Shown here piece by piece: positions 22,220 to 33,130 of a stretch of 64,000 bases of DNA. Position 1 is the stretch's first letter; each line of letters opens with the position of its first letter. Both the position numbers and the translations under genes were made by a program. The stretch comes from Lophium mytilinum (Eukaryota; Ascomycota; Dothideomycetes; Mytilinidiales; Mytilinidiaceae). The notes under the pieces were generated by a model, which did no database searches, had not been told where the DNA came from, and saw only the letters and a list, made by a program, of their open reading frames with translations. Location: positions 2,425,114 to 2,489,113 of the forward strand of contig MU004183.1 in the NCBI GenBank assembly GCA_010093605.1, read 5' to 3'.

Positions 22220-25200
22220 ATGTCGCTGCAAGTCGCTGTCGCCCATACGGGTCAGCGGCTCGAGGCCGACCCCGTTTCCTTCAACTCGATAGACGCCCTC
22301 AAAGCGTGGATAGCCAAAGCTACTCAGATCCCGCCCCAGGACCAGATCCTCCTCACCACCCGGAGCAAGCATGTCAAGCCCCAGACGCTCTTGACCGAGG
22401 TACTTTGATCATATGTTTAGCTATAGGGTCTTGCTAACGGCTTCCAGACAGAGATATTCGTCTTCGACCGCGACCTCTTCTCCCTCTCCTCTAATATACA
22501 AGGCGACTTCATCCAGCCTACACCTCTACCCGAACCCTACACGGCCGACGACCCGCCGCGTAACCTTGCAAGCGACACCGACCTAAAGGCATGGCAGGCC
22601 CTCTTCAAAGCTCGCCGAGATTGGGCACTCGGGATTCTGCAGAAGTCGCAATCGCTGTCGCGCACCGCCCAACGCTACTTCGAGGACCAAGGAGTCATCG
22701 ACCGAGCTGCGCGAATAGCCGTAGGGAATCATGATTTATACATCAAGAATCTCGAACAGAAACACTCCGAGGCGCAGAGCTGGTACGACGATGTCTCGAA
22801 GGAGCAAGAGGACAATGTGCGCTTTTGGGAACGGGACTTCTCGCAGTTAGAGTACCTGCCGGCGAAACGAGAATTTCTATCCTTCATCACCAAGGGCACG
22901 CACCAAGCACAAAGTGGTCAAAAGACCTCCCCCAAGCAGGGTACCACCCTCAAGCAGTACATTGACTACGATACCGCGAAGAAGGCGAGCTCGGCCAGCC
23001 GGAAAACCATAGAGACCTTTGGAAAACGAGTGTCGAGTATGGGCTCACAAATTGAGAAAACCGCTTCCGATTATCAGGAGCTCCTTGGTACTGTAGACCA
23101 AAGCCAGAGCCGATCCGCCATAGATGACGTTGGAGAGCCTCTCAGGCTACTTGACGAGATCGAGGCGGTCGTCAAGAAAGTAGGTTCGGACTATGAGCAC
23201 GTGCTTAGCCTTACACCGAGTCCCAAGTCTGTTGCTCAAGTATCGAAGATGGCTTTATTGCATACTAGGAACTACTTGCCTGCTATTCAGGAATACAGCG
23301 CTGAGATGGGCGACCTCGTAAGGAGGTCCGTGGAACAGAAGAATGCGTCGGTCGCAAACGCAGTGGACAGTATGCGTGGTATTGCGAAGATCGAAAACGT
23401 CATTTCAACCCTAAATGAGGAGATAAAGAAACTCGACTTCTCACCGGAAGGACTCGAGGCATTTGAAATGATGTCCCTCGTATCAAGAATACCTTTTATC
23501 TACGGCTCCCTGCTTATAGAGGCTGTACGCCGACACGAATGGGTCGAAAAAATGAAGAAAGACTCATCTGCACTTGCCGAAGAGATGGCCGGGTTTCAAG
23601 ACGAAGAAGAACGGCGGAGAAAGAGATGGTTGAAACCTTTTCAGGACCTAGTGAATATAGAGGCCATCCAAGGTAACATGATTGGCTTTGAGATGAACAT
23701 TCAAGGAGAAAAGCAGCATTGGCCCATTGTCACCCGAGAAGAGGTCCAGGACTATCTTCAGACTCTACAGACGATGGAAGGGCAGGAATCTTCGGTTGGG
23801 CCGCTGATCCAGGCGTTCAAGGACCTCGACAAACCCACGAAGCAGCAAGTCAAGAGGGCGAAGAACTTTAAGGCGGGAAGCGTGCATGAAGGCGCGTTCG
23901 GACAGGCGTCTTTGCTTCTGCGTGGAGATGATGAAGCACGCGTATTGAAGGAAGCCAATGTGAAATTGGAAGAGGAGCTGAAAGGCTCCAAGAGCCGTGT
24001 TCGTAGGCTCGAAGACTTGTTACATCGGCAAAGTACGCTCAGTCGACTATCAATCGGAAGTGGGTTCCAGCCCCAGGGTCTCCAGAGTCCAGCCGAGCCT
24101 TCCACTCCTAACCCGGATCGACCACAAGACCAGCTGTCGAGACGGTCTTCAGTCTCTTCTCGTCGATTCTCTTCCAACCAAGGCCCCGACGAGAAAGCCC
24201 TCGCTCGTAAAACACTGAAACTCGAAGCTGATCTAGCAGCTGAGAAAGAAACAGTGGCTGCTCTGCGAAAAGAAGCGCAGTCAAGGAACAATGAAGACGA
24301 GGACCTCAAACGCCAAATCGAGGACGCCAACTTCACAAAGAAGGATCTGATGGAGAACATGGAAGCTCAACAAAAGGAGTTTGCCACGGAGCGCCGATCT
24401 CTGGAGGACGAGCTCGCCAAGTATAAACTCAAAATTGAGGACGCCGAAGACGAGCTGGATCGTATCCTAGGAAGCCGTGACAACGAGCGGACCGGAACTG
24501 ATACTAGGATCCAGACGTTAGGTGCAGAGATGGACCAGCTTCGAACTGAGGCTACGGAAGCGGCAGACAGAGCCGCCTCGCGAATCAAGGATCTCGAATC
24601 TAGGCTTCAAACACGGGACAATATGGAGGCACATAGACGAACTTCTCTCGTCACTGTCTACCGCCATCTGTCTTCTGATGACACGGAGCCTGAAGATCAT
24701 GATCAACTCGTATCTCAACTGGAAGATCTAGCCACAAGGTCGGTGACCCATCTCCAAGAGTTGACGCAAGCCGTTGCTATTGCCAAGTCCGAGAACCAAG
24801 CCATCAGATCCGGAGCAGAGAAAGCAAAGTCAGAGCTGTCAGCTAAGGCAGATTCTTCCGAGAGAGAGAGGGATTCCCTTCGCGAGCAGCTAGACATTGA
24901 GAAAGCGAAAGCTGTTTCGATCAAGGCCGAGCTCGAGGAGGAACGTGGGCATCTCGAGGACCTGCGAACTAAATTTGCTGCAGGCGAGACAGGATCTGAA
25001 GCACTTCGCCAACGAGTAGCTGAAGAGGAGTCGAAGGTCGAAAAACTGTCCAGCGAACTCGCAGAATCGAAGTCTCATGCTATCAGCTTAGACGTAGCAC
25101 TCATGTCACTGCAGAAGCAAATATCAAAGAACTCCGAGACCGGGACATCGAGGCTACAACACACTTGCGCGCGTGCCAAAGAGGTTACTCAACGATTGTA

Positions 25201-26383
25201 CACTGTGCATCAGCGGCTCCTACGATTACTAGAGTCCTTCGGGTTCTTAGTATCATACGAAGGAGAATCCATGGTCCTGCAACGGGCCTCAAGAGCAAGC
25301 GCAAGCACTATGCTATTGAACGACCCCTCTAGCTCCATCAATCGGGGCGTCACGACCCCTTCGCCAACACCACTAAAGATGCATCTAGAGGACCTGTCGG
25401 ATCTCACATTCCTCCAATGGCCTGAGAGTGATGACATAGCAGAGGAGACTCAGAGATATACTGAGTTGATCAGTACCCTTGATCAGTTCGACATGGAAAT
25501 GTTCTGTGAGGCAGTACTGAAGCGAATGCGGGACATGGAACACACAGCACGCAAATTCCAGAAAGAGACCAGAGCTTATCGGGAAAAGTACCACCGCACT
25601 CAGGGCGAGGCACACGAGAAGATTGCGTTCCATTCATTCAAAGAAGGCGATCTCGCGCTGTTCCTCCCAACGAGAAACCAGGTGACTCGCCCATGGGCCG
25701 CATTCAACGTGGGCGCGCCTCACTACTTCCTCCGCGAACAAGACTCACACAAGCTGCACGGACGCGAATGGCTCGTTGCGCGCATCTCCAAAGTCGAACC
25801 GCGCGTCGTCGACCTCTCCAAGACGATGGAGAACGTCCGAAACAGCAGCGACTCCCGCTCCATCACCAGCGGTGTGTCTTATGAAGACGACAACCCTTTC
25901 GAACTATCCGACGGCCTACGCTGGTATCTTATCGATGCTGCGGAAGAGAAGGCCGGAGCCCCTTCTACGCCCGGTCTCGGTAAAACGACTGTCGCGAGCG
26001 CGAATGTAGACGCCAAGGGCAGCATCCGCATGACGAAGAAATCCGGATCCACCGACCCGGCCAAGACGCTGAACAAGAGCCTCGACAGCCGCCGTAGCAG
26101 CGCCAACTCCCGCAAAAGCGCACCAGCCGCGACAGGGCGGCAAGGCTCCTCCGAAGCAGTCTCGCTCGCAGACGGAGGCGAAGCTTCCAACGTCAATGCC
26201 GCCGCGAACCCAGCAGCTGCACTAGGCACATCGCCCAATTCGAACTCCGGCCCTGGGCCCTCTCACCTCCGCACGCACGCCGAGAACGAAGCATCGTCCT
26301 CCTCGACCCCCGCCCAGCCGCCGTCAACGACCCGGGTGCAAGATGCAGACGAGGTTCGCAAAGACCTGCTCTGGGGTCCGTGA
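22220..26383 (+). CDS. atg11: Autophagy-related protein 11 (selective autophagy scaffold, 1371 aa)
   Basis: Exon 1 is 22220-22399, then a 48-nt intron, then exon 2 at 22448-26383. The first 65 residues (MSLQVAVAHTGQRLEADP...) are the conserved Atg11 N-terminus with a ubiquitin-like fold. Residues about 150-400 are helical. Long coiled coils follow, especially about 500-900, with a Ser/Pro-rich break near 620-660. At about 1100-1220 lies the conserved C-terminal Atg11/FIP200 claw region, including FKEGDLALFLPTR and WAAFNVGAPHYF. The tail is Ser/Ala-rich and ends DLLWGP. Atg11 binds cargo receptors and recruits the Atg1 kinase for selective autophagy at the phagophore assembly site. Length fits fungal Atg11. 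An alternative 3' splice (see findings) could replace the last residues by about 78 others. Confidence 0.93.
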
Positions 26384-27040
26384 AAACTTTCTTCCACGGA
26401 TCTGCTCTCCGAATCCTGGGCTGACTGTTTTTGATCTAGGGAGACTTGTGGGGGAGCGGTGGGACTAGCTTTGCTCCTGCATCTACGACAACGTCTGCGG
26501 CTGCTTCTCTAGCGAGGTCGGCGGCGGGGAAGGCGAAGGGGAAGGAGGTTGTTAGGGCGGCGAGTGTGAGCCCGAGTAAGAGGAGTGGGGGTGTTGCTGG
26601 CGGGTTCTTGAACTCTTTGTTTCAGCTGGATGTTAGTTATGAGAGCGGGAAAGGCGGGAAGGGGAGGAGGTGAGGCGAGTAGGATCGGGCGTTCGGGGGG
26701 TTTCGAGAGCAAATAGCTGTTCATCGGCATTGCTAATCCGGGACGGGTAATTAGGGAGTGCATAATCTATTGATAATACAACTGTCTCGTAAGTGCTTCG
26801 CTCCTGGTGTTCTTAACTCATCGTCTCCTGCGTCTGAAGCTTCGAGGACAAAAAAAGCGACCTGCATATACGCTACTGCTGTCACACATCCCAGAGCACC
26901 CCTATTGGACAACCTTGCGACTGCTTGATTGGAAGAAGATCGCAACGCAGAGCGAGCTGATAGAGCTGCCTTGCTGCGGGGTATGCCTCTCTCCTCAAAG
27001 CTCTCAATCTTACCATCTCGTCTACTTCATTCCATCCACC
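26384..27040. other. Intergenic: atg11 3' region, possible alternative exon, leader of the next gene
   Basis: An open frame at 26440-26673 can be joined to atg11 by a consensus intron (see findings). The rest, about 26,680-27,040, is probably the atg11 3' end and the 5' leader of the next gene. No other gene is seen. Confidence 0.45.
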
Positions 27041-28066
27041 ATGTCTCTAGACGACATCACCGCCCTCGTGCAGAGCATGAGCATACAACCCACCAACCCT
27101 CCATCCCGTAACTCCACCAGCGACAAACCGAAATCGTACCATGCCGTCCCACCACCCGCTGCCATCCAACCGCAACCGCGGAAACAACGCTACACCCCTC
27201 GTCTAAAGCCGAAATCAGCAGAAAATCCCAGCCCCCAGAACCTTCCTTCCAACAGACCCCGTCCGCCCCCACAAACCTTCAAAAGCGACAGTACTACCGC
27301 GCCTCCCGCCTCCCAACCCGCCCCTACACCTCAACCCCGCCGCCGCAAGCCGCGCACCCACCCCCTCCGCCAGCATCAGAGCTTCGTCCCGGAGTCTCCG
27401 GATATCGCGCCGCCTGCGGAATCGCCGGAGAGGGTGTACACCGTGATGTTCGAGCCATACGGAATTATCGTCGGCGTGTTTAGGTCTATCACTACGGCGA
27501 CCTCCGCTGTCAAGGCGCTGGGGGCAGGGCAGGGATCGAAGGCGGGGTTAGATGGGTTGCAAGTTTTTTGGATGAGGGGGGGACGGTTGGAGATTGTGCC
27601 GGTGCGATTGCAGGGAGTTAGAGCCGAGGGGGAGGGGACGGAAGGGCAGGCGGCTAAGCAGACTTCACGACAGGGTGCGAGGGATGATATTGTGTATCTT
27701 GCGGTAGATGGGTCATTGATTATTGGGGTGTTCAAGGGGAAGGCGGAGGCGTGGGACGCGTGTTTGGAGCATCGGGAGCAGCTATCGTGGTGTGCGACGG
27801 CGCCGTTGAAGGAGGGGAGTGAGTGGGTTGATACGAGGGGGTTGCCGAGGGCGAGGGGGCGGATTGAGGGGGGTGGGTGGCATGAGTGGGGTGTGGAGGT
27901 TTATGAGTTGGATGAGATATTGGGGTTGAGGGAGAAGGAGAAGGAGAAGAAAGAAAAAGAGAGATCAGAGGGGGATTTGGAGAGGAGGTTGAGGGATGTC
28001 GAGACGAGATTAATGGGTATTGGAATTCGGGACACGGCTGACATCCTGAAATCCTTGGCCGGATAG
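27041..28066 (+). CDS. Uncharacterised protein with two GVF-type repeats and a C-terminal coiled coil (341 aa)
   Basis: I do not recognise this protein. The frame is open from 26807, but the ATG at 27041 has a good context (CCACCATGTC) and starts a sensible protein (MSLDDITALVQSMSIQ). Residues 20-130 are Pro/Arg/Gln-rich and probably disordered. Two similar segments follow: about 135-200 (YTVMFEPYGIIVGVFRS) and about 220-270 (DIVYLAVDGSLIIGVFKG). Each has hydrophobic-beta character and the shared I-x-GVF-[RK] core, suggesting an internal duplication of a small alpha/beta unit. Residues about 285-320 are almost only Glu, Lys and Arg and end in a coiled coil. There is no signal peptide or membrane segment. 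The coding half after 27,540 is strongly G-rich on this strand, unlike its neighbours. Confidence 0.65.
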   Translation: MSLDDITALVQSMSIQPTNPPSRNSTSDKPKSYHAVPPPAAIQPQPRKQRYTPRLKPKSAENPSPQNLPSNRPRPPPQTFKSDSTTAPPASQPAPTPQPRRRKPRTHPLRQHQSFVPESPDIAPPAESPERVYTVMFEPYGIIVGVFRSITTATSAVKALGAGQGSKAGLDGLQVFWMRGGRLEIVPVRLQGVRAEGEGTEGQAAKQTSRQGARDDIVYLAVDGSLIIGVFKGKAEAWDACLEHREQLSWCATAPLKEGSEWVDTRGLPRARGRIEGGGWHEWGVEVYELDEILGLREKEKEKKEKERSEGDLERRLRDVETRLMGIGIRDTADILKSLAG

Positions 28067-28874
28067 GCAATCGAGGGCATGATGGTATGGCGGTTGTACG
28101 CTGTATTACATGATGTAGAGTCCGGTGTCTTGTCGAATCTTTTTGAGTAACCTAGGTAAGTTTCTCGTACGCAGCTGAGGACTGTCATTGTTTTCGTGCG
28201 GTTGGCATGTAGGAAGCTCCAAGACGTGACTGAGTATGCAAAGTCAATGCTTCAAGCACTGTCTTCCACTTCTCGAACTACTGTTCTTCTTTTCCTTCTT
28301 TACCTTCTTGGACGTTGAGGAACGACGCGGATAATTGATGGGTAGCACGTGGCCAATGGATCTTTGGACATCAAAGAAACGGTAAGATGTATGGTCGATG
28401 CCAAGTCTTTTTAATACACACTGATCCTAGAAAAATATGAAGACTTTTCCTCGAACTGAAGCAGTTGATGTTCTCGGTGGTATTTGAAAAGCACGTGACG
28501 TGAAATAGGGCCAGAAACTAGCAAGGCTTCCCAAACCTGATCTCGATCTTGATCACCTCAGATACCTCATCTTGCGTCCGTCTCTTGCCGGCGACCGAGC
28601 TCCGGACAGGTAGAGTTTGCGAACTGCATCAGGAACCTTGGACTGTCCCTCAAAACACAAGCTCCTAAGCGAATCGGAACAGCTTCAGCCCTATGACATC
28701 ACCGCGCCGCCAGGGTCTTGTTTGCCCTGAGCAGTCTAACCAATAGGAGAATAAGCGTATGGTGTCACACATGGCGCTTTCAGGTTCCACTCGGCTGATC
28801 GCGAACTGCAATGACGAAGGCGGCCACGAGACTGAAGGCGCCATGGCCGGTGCAAATGGTTGCAGCGAGCCTGA
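28067..28874. other. Intergenic region, nothing recognised
   Basis: This holds the 3' end of the preceding gene and distal upstream sequence of the Hsp12-like gene. A CACGTG E-box lies at about 28,492-28,497. No gene or RNA gene is recognised. Confidence 0.4.
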
Positions 28875-28881
28875 TGACGTA
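28875..28881 (+). promoter_or_regulatory. CRE-like site (TGACGTA) upstream of the Hsp12-like gene
   Basis: The sequence TGATGACGTAGG contains the core bound by ATF/CREB-type bZIP factors, which drive osmotic and oxidative stress genes in ascomycetes. It sits about 37 bp upstream of the TATA box. The function is inferred. Confidence 0.4.
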
Positions 28882-28917
28882 GGCAGCGCTTTGTAGGAAG
28901 GAGCGTTGTGTGACCTT

Positions 28918-28929
28918 CTATATAAATAC
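28918..28929 (+). promoter_or_regulatory. TATA box of the Hsp12-like gene
   Basis: CTATATAAATAC is a strong TATA match about 110 bp upstream of the ATG at 29036, as is usual for inducible stress genes. Confidence 0.6.
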
Positions 28930-29035
28930 AGCTCTGGTTTCTGACTTCTCTTCCCCACCACCACCCTCAACAAACGAACCATCAATTCAACCTAAACTTT
29001 CTCACCTTCCAAACCCCAATCAACCAACCAGCATC

Positions 29036-29414
29036 ATGTCTGACTTCGCTCGCAAAGACTTCTCGACCAAGGTCAAGGAGAGTGCCACTCCCGACTCCAC
29101 AAAGGTACGCTGCCCTCGCCTTCCGCCCACGTCATGCAAGTAACTAACATCTATCCAGTCCACCGGACAGAAGATCAAGGAAGCCGTTACTGGCTCTGGA
29201 GACAAGATCGCTCGGTATGCTTCTCCTCCATTTCCCTCCACCCGTACGATCCCCACTAACACATAATAGTGGTGCCCAGCCCGACTCATCCAAGTCCGAC
29301 ACTCAAGAGATCTCGGATAAGTTTGGCCGCTCCAAGGACCGCAACACCCACGGCAGCACTGGCGAGAGCATTGTCGACAAGACCAAGCACGCTCTCGGCG
29401 GGGACAGGCACTAG
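29036..29414 (+). CDS. hsp12: Hsp9/Hsp12 (WH11) family small stress protein (89 aa, three exons)
   Basis: Exons are 29036-29104, 29159-29214 and 29270-29414, and the introns are 54 and 55 nt. The protein starts MSDFARKDFSTKVKE and contains SDKFGRSKDRNTHGSTGES and DKTKHALGG, the landmarks of the Hsp9/Hsp12/WH11 family in ascomycetes. These are small, hydrophilic, intrinsically disordered proteins that become helical on membranes and protect them. They are induced by heat, osmotic and oxidative stress and in spores. Length fits the family (about 80-110 aa). There is no signal peptide. A strong TATA box and a CRE-like site upstream agree with stress induction. The ORF is broken by introns, so only the spliced form gives the family sequence. 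Confidence 0.9.
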
Positions 29415-30611
29415 ATCCTATCCTTACCTCAACCTCGATGACATCTCGACTGGACCTCAACTGAGATTCGACTGAGATTCGCAGGAATGACGTTACGACG
29501 GATCAGCTCGATGAGTTGTATTATTAGGATGCGATTATGATACCAACAAGCCACTGCGGCTAAAGAATGAACAATTGATCAATCATTAAACACTTTACCC
29601 CTGCTGTGATGTGACTGTTCGTGACACATCTGCTATGTTCTAGCCGTTTGTACTAATCTGAATTGTATCAGGAGCAATAATGAGGATCCTATAATTTGGT
29701 GGACGGGCTGGTTAATGCTTCATATATGTAAATTACTTCACAGTGACGTGCCGCCCATTGGAGCTTGGTTGTCGTAATCCAAGCAGTATTCACCCGCATT
29801 GGCCAGCTATATCCATAGGATAGCGATACAGGTCATGACTCTACTGATCACTGGAGGATTCGACGTCGATATGAACACGTCACGGAGGAGGTTGGGAGCT
29901 CTCCAAGTCAGCCTTGGGACCGGCGCTCGCCCCTGCAGACGGCAACACGGGATCTTGAAACTGACACGGCCCGGTCTCGACCGACGCAGGTCGCGCGGAT
30001 TCTCTAACCGCTATCGGAATACTCTAGCTCGTGCTGGTCTAGCCGGCCTCTGTGACGTGGGCGCGGCGCGGGTGGCTGGTTGGTGCGCGTTGCCGGGGCG
30101 GCGTCGCGTGTTTGTATGGGCCAAAATCTCGAGGCTGGGCCCAACCTCCTCGAACTCCAAAAGTACCAGCCACAGCCATTATCGACACCCACCACCGCAA
30201 TTAGGACTGCGCATTCCTGCACAAGGGGACGACTTCTGAGCTAAACTCCCTTTCCTTACTCTTCTCAACTTTGAGACTGAACATCCCTCTGACTATTTGC
30301 AAGTGTGCCGCAGTTTGTTGCTTCCTCAAGAACACCGACCATCCATCGAGCACCCTCAATACACTCTCGACCTCACCATATACTCTTGTTCCACGCACAC
30401 TCGCTGAAGACCGACAAGCCATCTCTCGAGCGAGGCCCAAGGGCTTTATACGGCTGCGACAACTCCCACATTCTTGAGCAACCTCCACATTCTTCACAGC
30501 GGCTGCTGGCTGCATTCCTCCCTCAGCACTCTCCCGGCCCTTCGGGAGCCGTAGGAGACTCGTCGCAATCCCCGCCCTCAGTGGCAGACCTCCACATTCC
30601 AATCTCACACA
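29415..30611. other. Intergenic region, no convincing gene
   Basis: This is the 3' region of the Hsp12-like gene, then sequence that is probably promoter and long 5' leader of the Fig1-like gene. From about 30,240 it is CT/CA-rich like fungal leaders. A 146-codon frame at 29799-30239 lacks protein-like composition. Confidence 0.4.
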
Positions 30612-31600
30612 ATGGCGAACCTAAAGTTTGCGGTTAGCATGCAACGTGCGTATCCCCCTTGGAAACTTCACAGCAGTGGAACATGACGCTAACATTTGCG
30701 ACCTGCAGGGCTAATACCATTCCTGGGCTACCATCACATCCTCATGATACTGATTGCCATCGCCATAATACTGCTATGTACGTCCCCCTTTCCCCTCCGT
30801 CCAACTGCATCAGTCGCTAACATGTCCTCTCACAGCACTCCTCCTAGCAGGCTGCTCCTCCACCTCCCCCCTCATCCCCGGCATCTTCCTCATCTCCATG
30901 TACTACCAACACTACACACCTTCGTACGACACCTCCCAAGTCGACCCAGGCGTCACCGCCGCGATTGCCAACATCGTCGGCCAAGCCCAACTCGGCGTCC
31001 GCGTCGGCTACTTCGGCATCTGCGTGTCCCCCGACGGCGGCGACTTCCTATGCTCGAACAACGCGACAGCGCTCGCTGAGCAGGTGTCTGTGGATCAGGA
31101 TCCGCTAAATCTGATCTGGGTTGCGAGCACGTTTAAGGACAGCATCATTTTCCCGTATCTACTGTAAGTGATCCTGAAACTACAAACGAAGGAGACAGAA
31201 AGCTGACCTCTTTTATAGCATTGTCGCCATCATCCTCGCCTTCATAACCTTCATCCTTCTCGCCACCTTCCCCGGCTGGCACGAAGAGCGCGACCTACAA
31301 ACCGGCTCCGACGTCGACGTCAAGCCCTTCCCCTCGCGGCCCGTCTCGCAAGTCGCCCTGGCTCTCATCTTCATCGCCTCCATCTTCGTCCTCGTCTCCG
31401 TGCTCTGGCAACACACCGCCTCCGTCGCCGCCGCCACAATCGCCCAAGACCTCGGCAACGGCTCCGTGAAATCGGGCGTCGGCACCTCCGCGATGGTGCT
31501 GGGCTGGTTCGGCTTCGTACTTCTCATAATCGTCACGATTGGGCTGCTGGTTATGATCCTGAGCATCATTGTTCTCGACCGCTTGACGGATAACGATTAA
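30612..31600 (+). CDS. Fig1-like tetraspan membrane protein (270 aa, four exons)
   Basis: Exons are 30612-30645, 30709-30777, 30836-31163 and 31219-31600. Phases join correctly and the length is a multiple of three. Transmembrane helix 1 is at about residues 18-38. It is followed by LLAGCSSTSPLIPGIFL, then an extracellular loop with a Gly-[IY]-C pattern (GYFGICVSPDGGDFLCS). Three further helices lie at about 140-160, 180-200 and 235-260. This four-helix plan with GCSSTS and a paired-Cys loop matches the Fig1 family of fungal claudin-like proteins, which act in low-affinity calcium uptake and membrane fusion in mating and hyphal fusion. A related SUR7/PalI-type family is the alternative. Location is probably the plasma membrane. 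Confidence 0.75.
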
Positions 31601-33130
31601 GCCGGGCTGGGAAGCCAATGAAGAAAAAGAGCGACGAAAACCTGAAAAAAAAGAAAAGAGATGTTGATGTTGATGTTACATGCGAGCGGTGTGGATAATG
31701 CTTTACTTTACTTTCTCTTTCGTTAGCGCTGCATGGGCCCTAGTTGTCGTTTTCTTCAGAAGTCAACTTCGCTCCTCATACCCATTGTATAGAGCACGCC
31801 TTTGTGCTGGTTTGAAAGCAGGCATATTTCAGGCGTTGGATGGGCACGGTTTACGGACTCACTATGGGATTTGGATTCGAGAATGATTATGGAAACAGGG
31901 GGTGCTGATAGATGGATGGACGGGCTGGGCGGTAGCCATTGTATGGGATGGAAACGACGGGATGGGATGGGATGGGATGTATTTAGAATCACCAAAACAA
32001 CGACGACGATGGAAATGTCGTGCCAATGCAAAAGACATATGGCTATTATAACGCGAACTCTTCAGGCTTTGACTCTTTTGTGATGTGATACTATAACGAC
32101 TCGTCATCTAGCAGGACGGCCCAGAGCCTCATTAATCATATGACGCGGAACCACAAGAGACTATCTCAATTACCACAACGCCCTACCTCTATCTGCATCT
32201 TTCCACTTACGCATTGGAGTCGCTTACTTCTCAGAACGAACCAAGCGTACCTCGAACACAAAGATGTTAACAGGGTTGGATCTCGTGATGTTCAAGTTGC
32301 AGTGTTTTCATAGCGTTTCCCTTAGAAGCAGCAAACAGGGCGGGCGTCGCCTAGAAAATCGAAGACCGGAATACTACCCGCTCAGGGAACTGGCGACCTT
32401 GAGGTTGAAGAAAGCGAATCTGTCCCTCGATCTCAAGAATTTTCGGTTTGCCTACAGCATCGCGAATGAATTCGAAGGATAGTCCCTGCTGCTGCAGCCG
32501 TTATCACAGCATGATACATGTTTCACAATGGCTTACTATCACTATTCCTTTGCTAGTTTTGACGTGGTTCCGTAACTTATGATTTGAGGGCGTGTGCGAA
32601 TCCCCCGCATAGTTCTGATAGATGATGTCGACGGTGCTTGGCCAGTGACTCCACCTAGCTATCGAAAGGGTTGCTGGAGTTTTCTATTCTGGAGTTTCAA
32701 CATAGATTCAGAAAAGGATCAGACAAAGGCGAATAACAAGTGTGCAGAAAGCGTGTTTGAGAGAGGAAAAGAACTTTCATTAAATATGATACGATGCCAT
32801 ACCGCCAAAGTCTGTCCACACTGAAGGTCGAGCCTCTTCTCCTTCTCACTCGTCCTCTTTCAAATTGAACTCCAGTGGCGTGCCTGGCTCCATATGTTCA
32901 ATACCTCGATGCCATCTGCGTGCGACAGTTGCTTGAGGTAATTTGCTGTACAAGAAAGGGACTACATCGCTCTTCGCATGCTTTCACTAACACATTGTAG
33001 GCCGCAGGCTCTAACGCGAATCCGATACTAGGCTTCCTTTCAAGCAGCCTGCCGTGACTCGATGAGGCTGCGACGACGCTTCTCTACAGCTGATGCCCGA
33101 CATGCTGAGCCTCACTTCTTTCTTTAGCAA
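31601..33130. other. Intergenic region with a G-quadruplex-type repeat
   Basis: This lies between the 3' ends of the Fig1-like gene and the BTB gene, which converge. A GGGAT repeat is at 31959-31976. Short frames on both strands lack protein-like features. No tRNA is recognised. Confidence 0.45.
31959..31976 (+). repeat. Four-run GGGAT repeat (G-quadruplex motif)
   Basis: Four GGG runs are separated by AT, within a slightly longer GGGAT microsatellite. Confidence 0.6.

Noticed and set aside
23758-24360. 200-codon minus-strand frame inside atg11
   Set aside because: Antisense shadow of the coiled-coil coding sequence.
22817-26383. Starting Atg11 at the Met at 22817
   Set aside because: The conserved Atg11 N-terminus (from 22220) joins by a clean 48-nt intron; starting at 22817 would discard 183 conserved residues.
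26807-27040. Upstream extension of the 341-aa unknown protein
   Set aside because: The extension has a leader-like composition, and ATG 27041 has the best context.
29799-30239. 146-codon plus-strand frame upstream of the Fig1-like gene
   Set aside because: The composition is Arg/Gly/Ser-rich without helix or strand pattern; it lies in probable promoter DNA and no splice or start context supports it.
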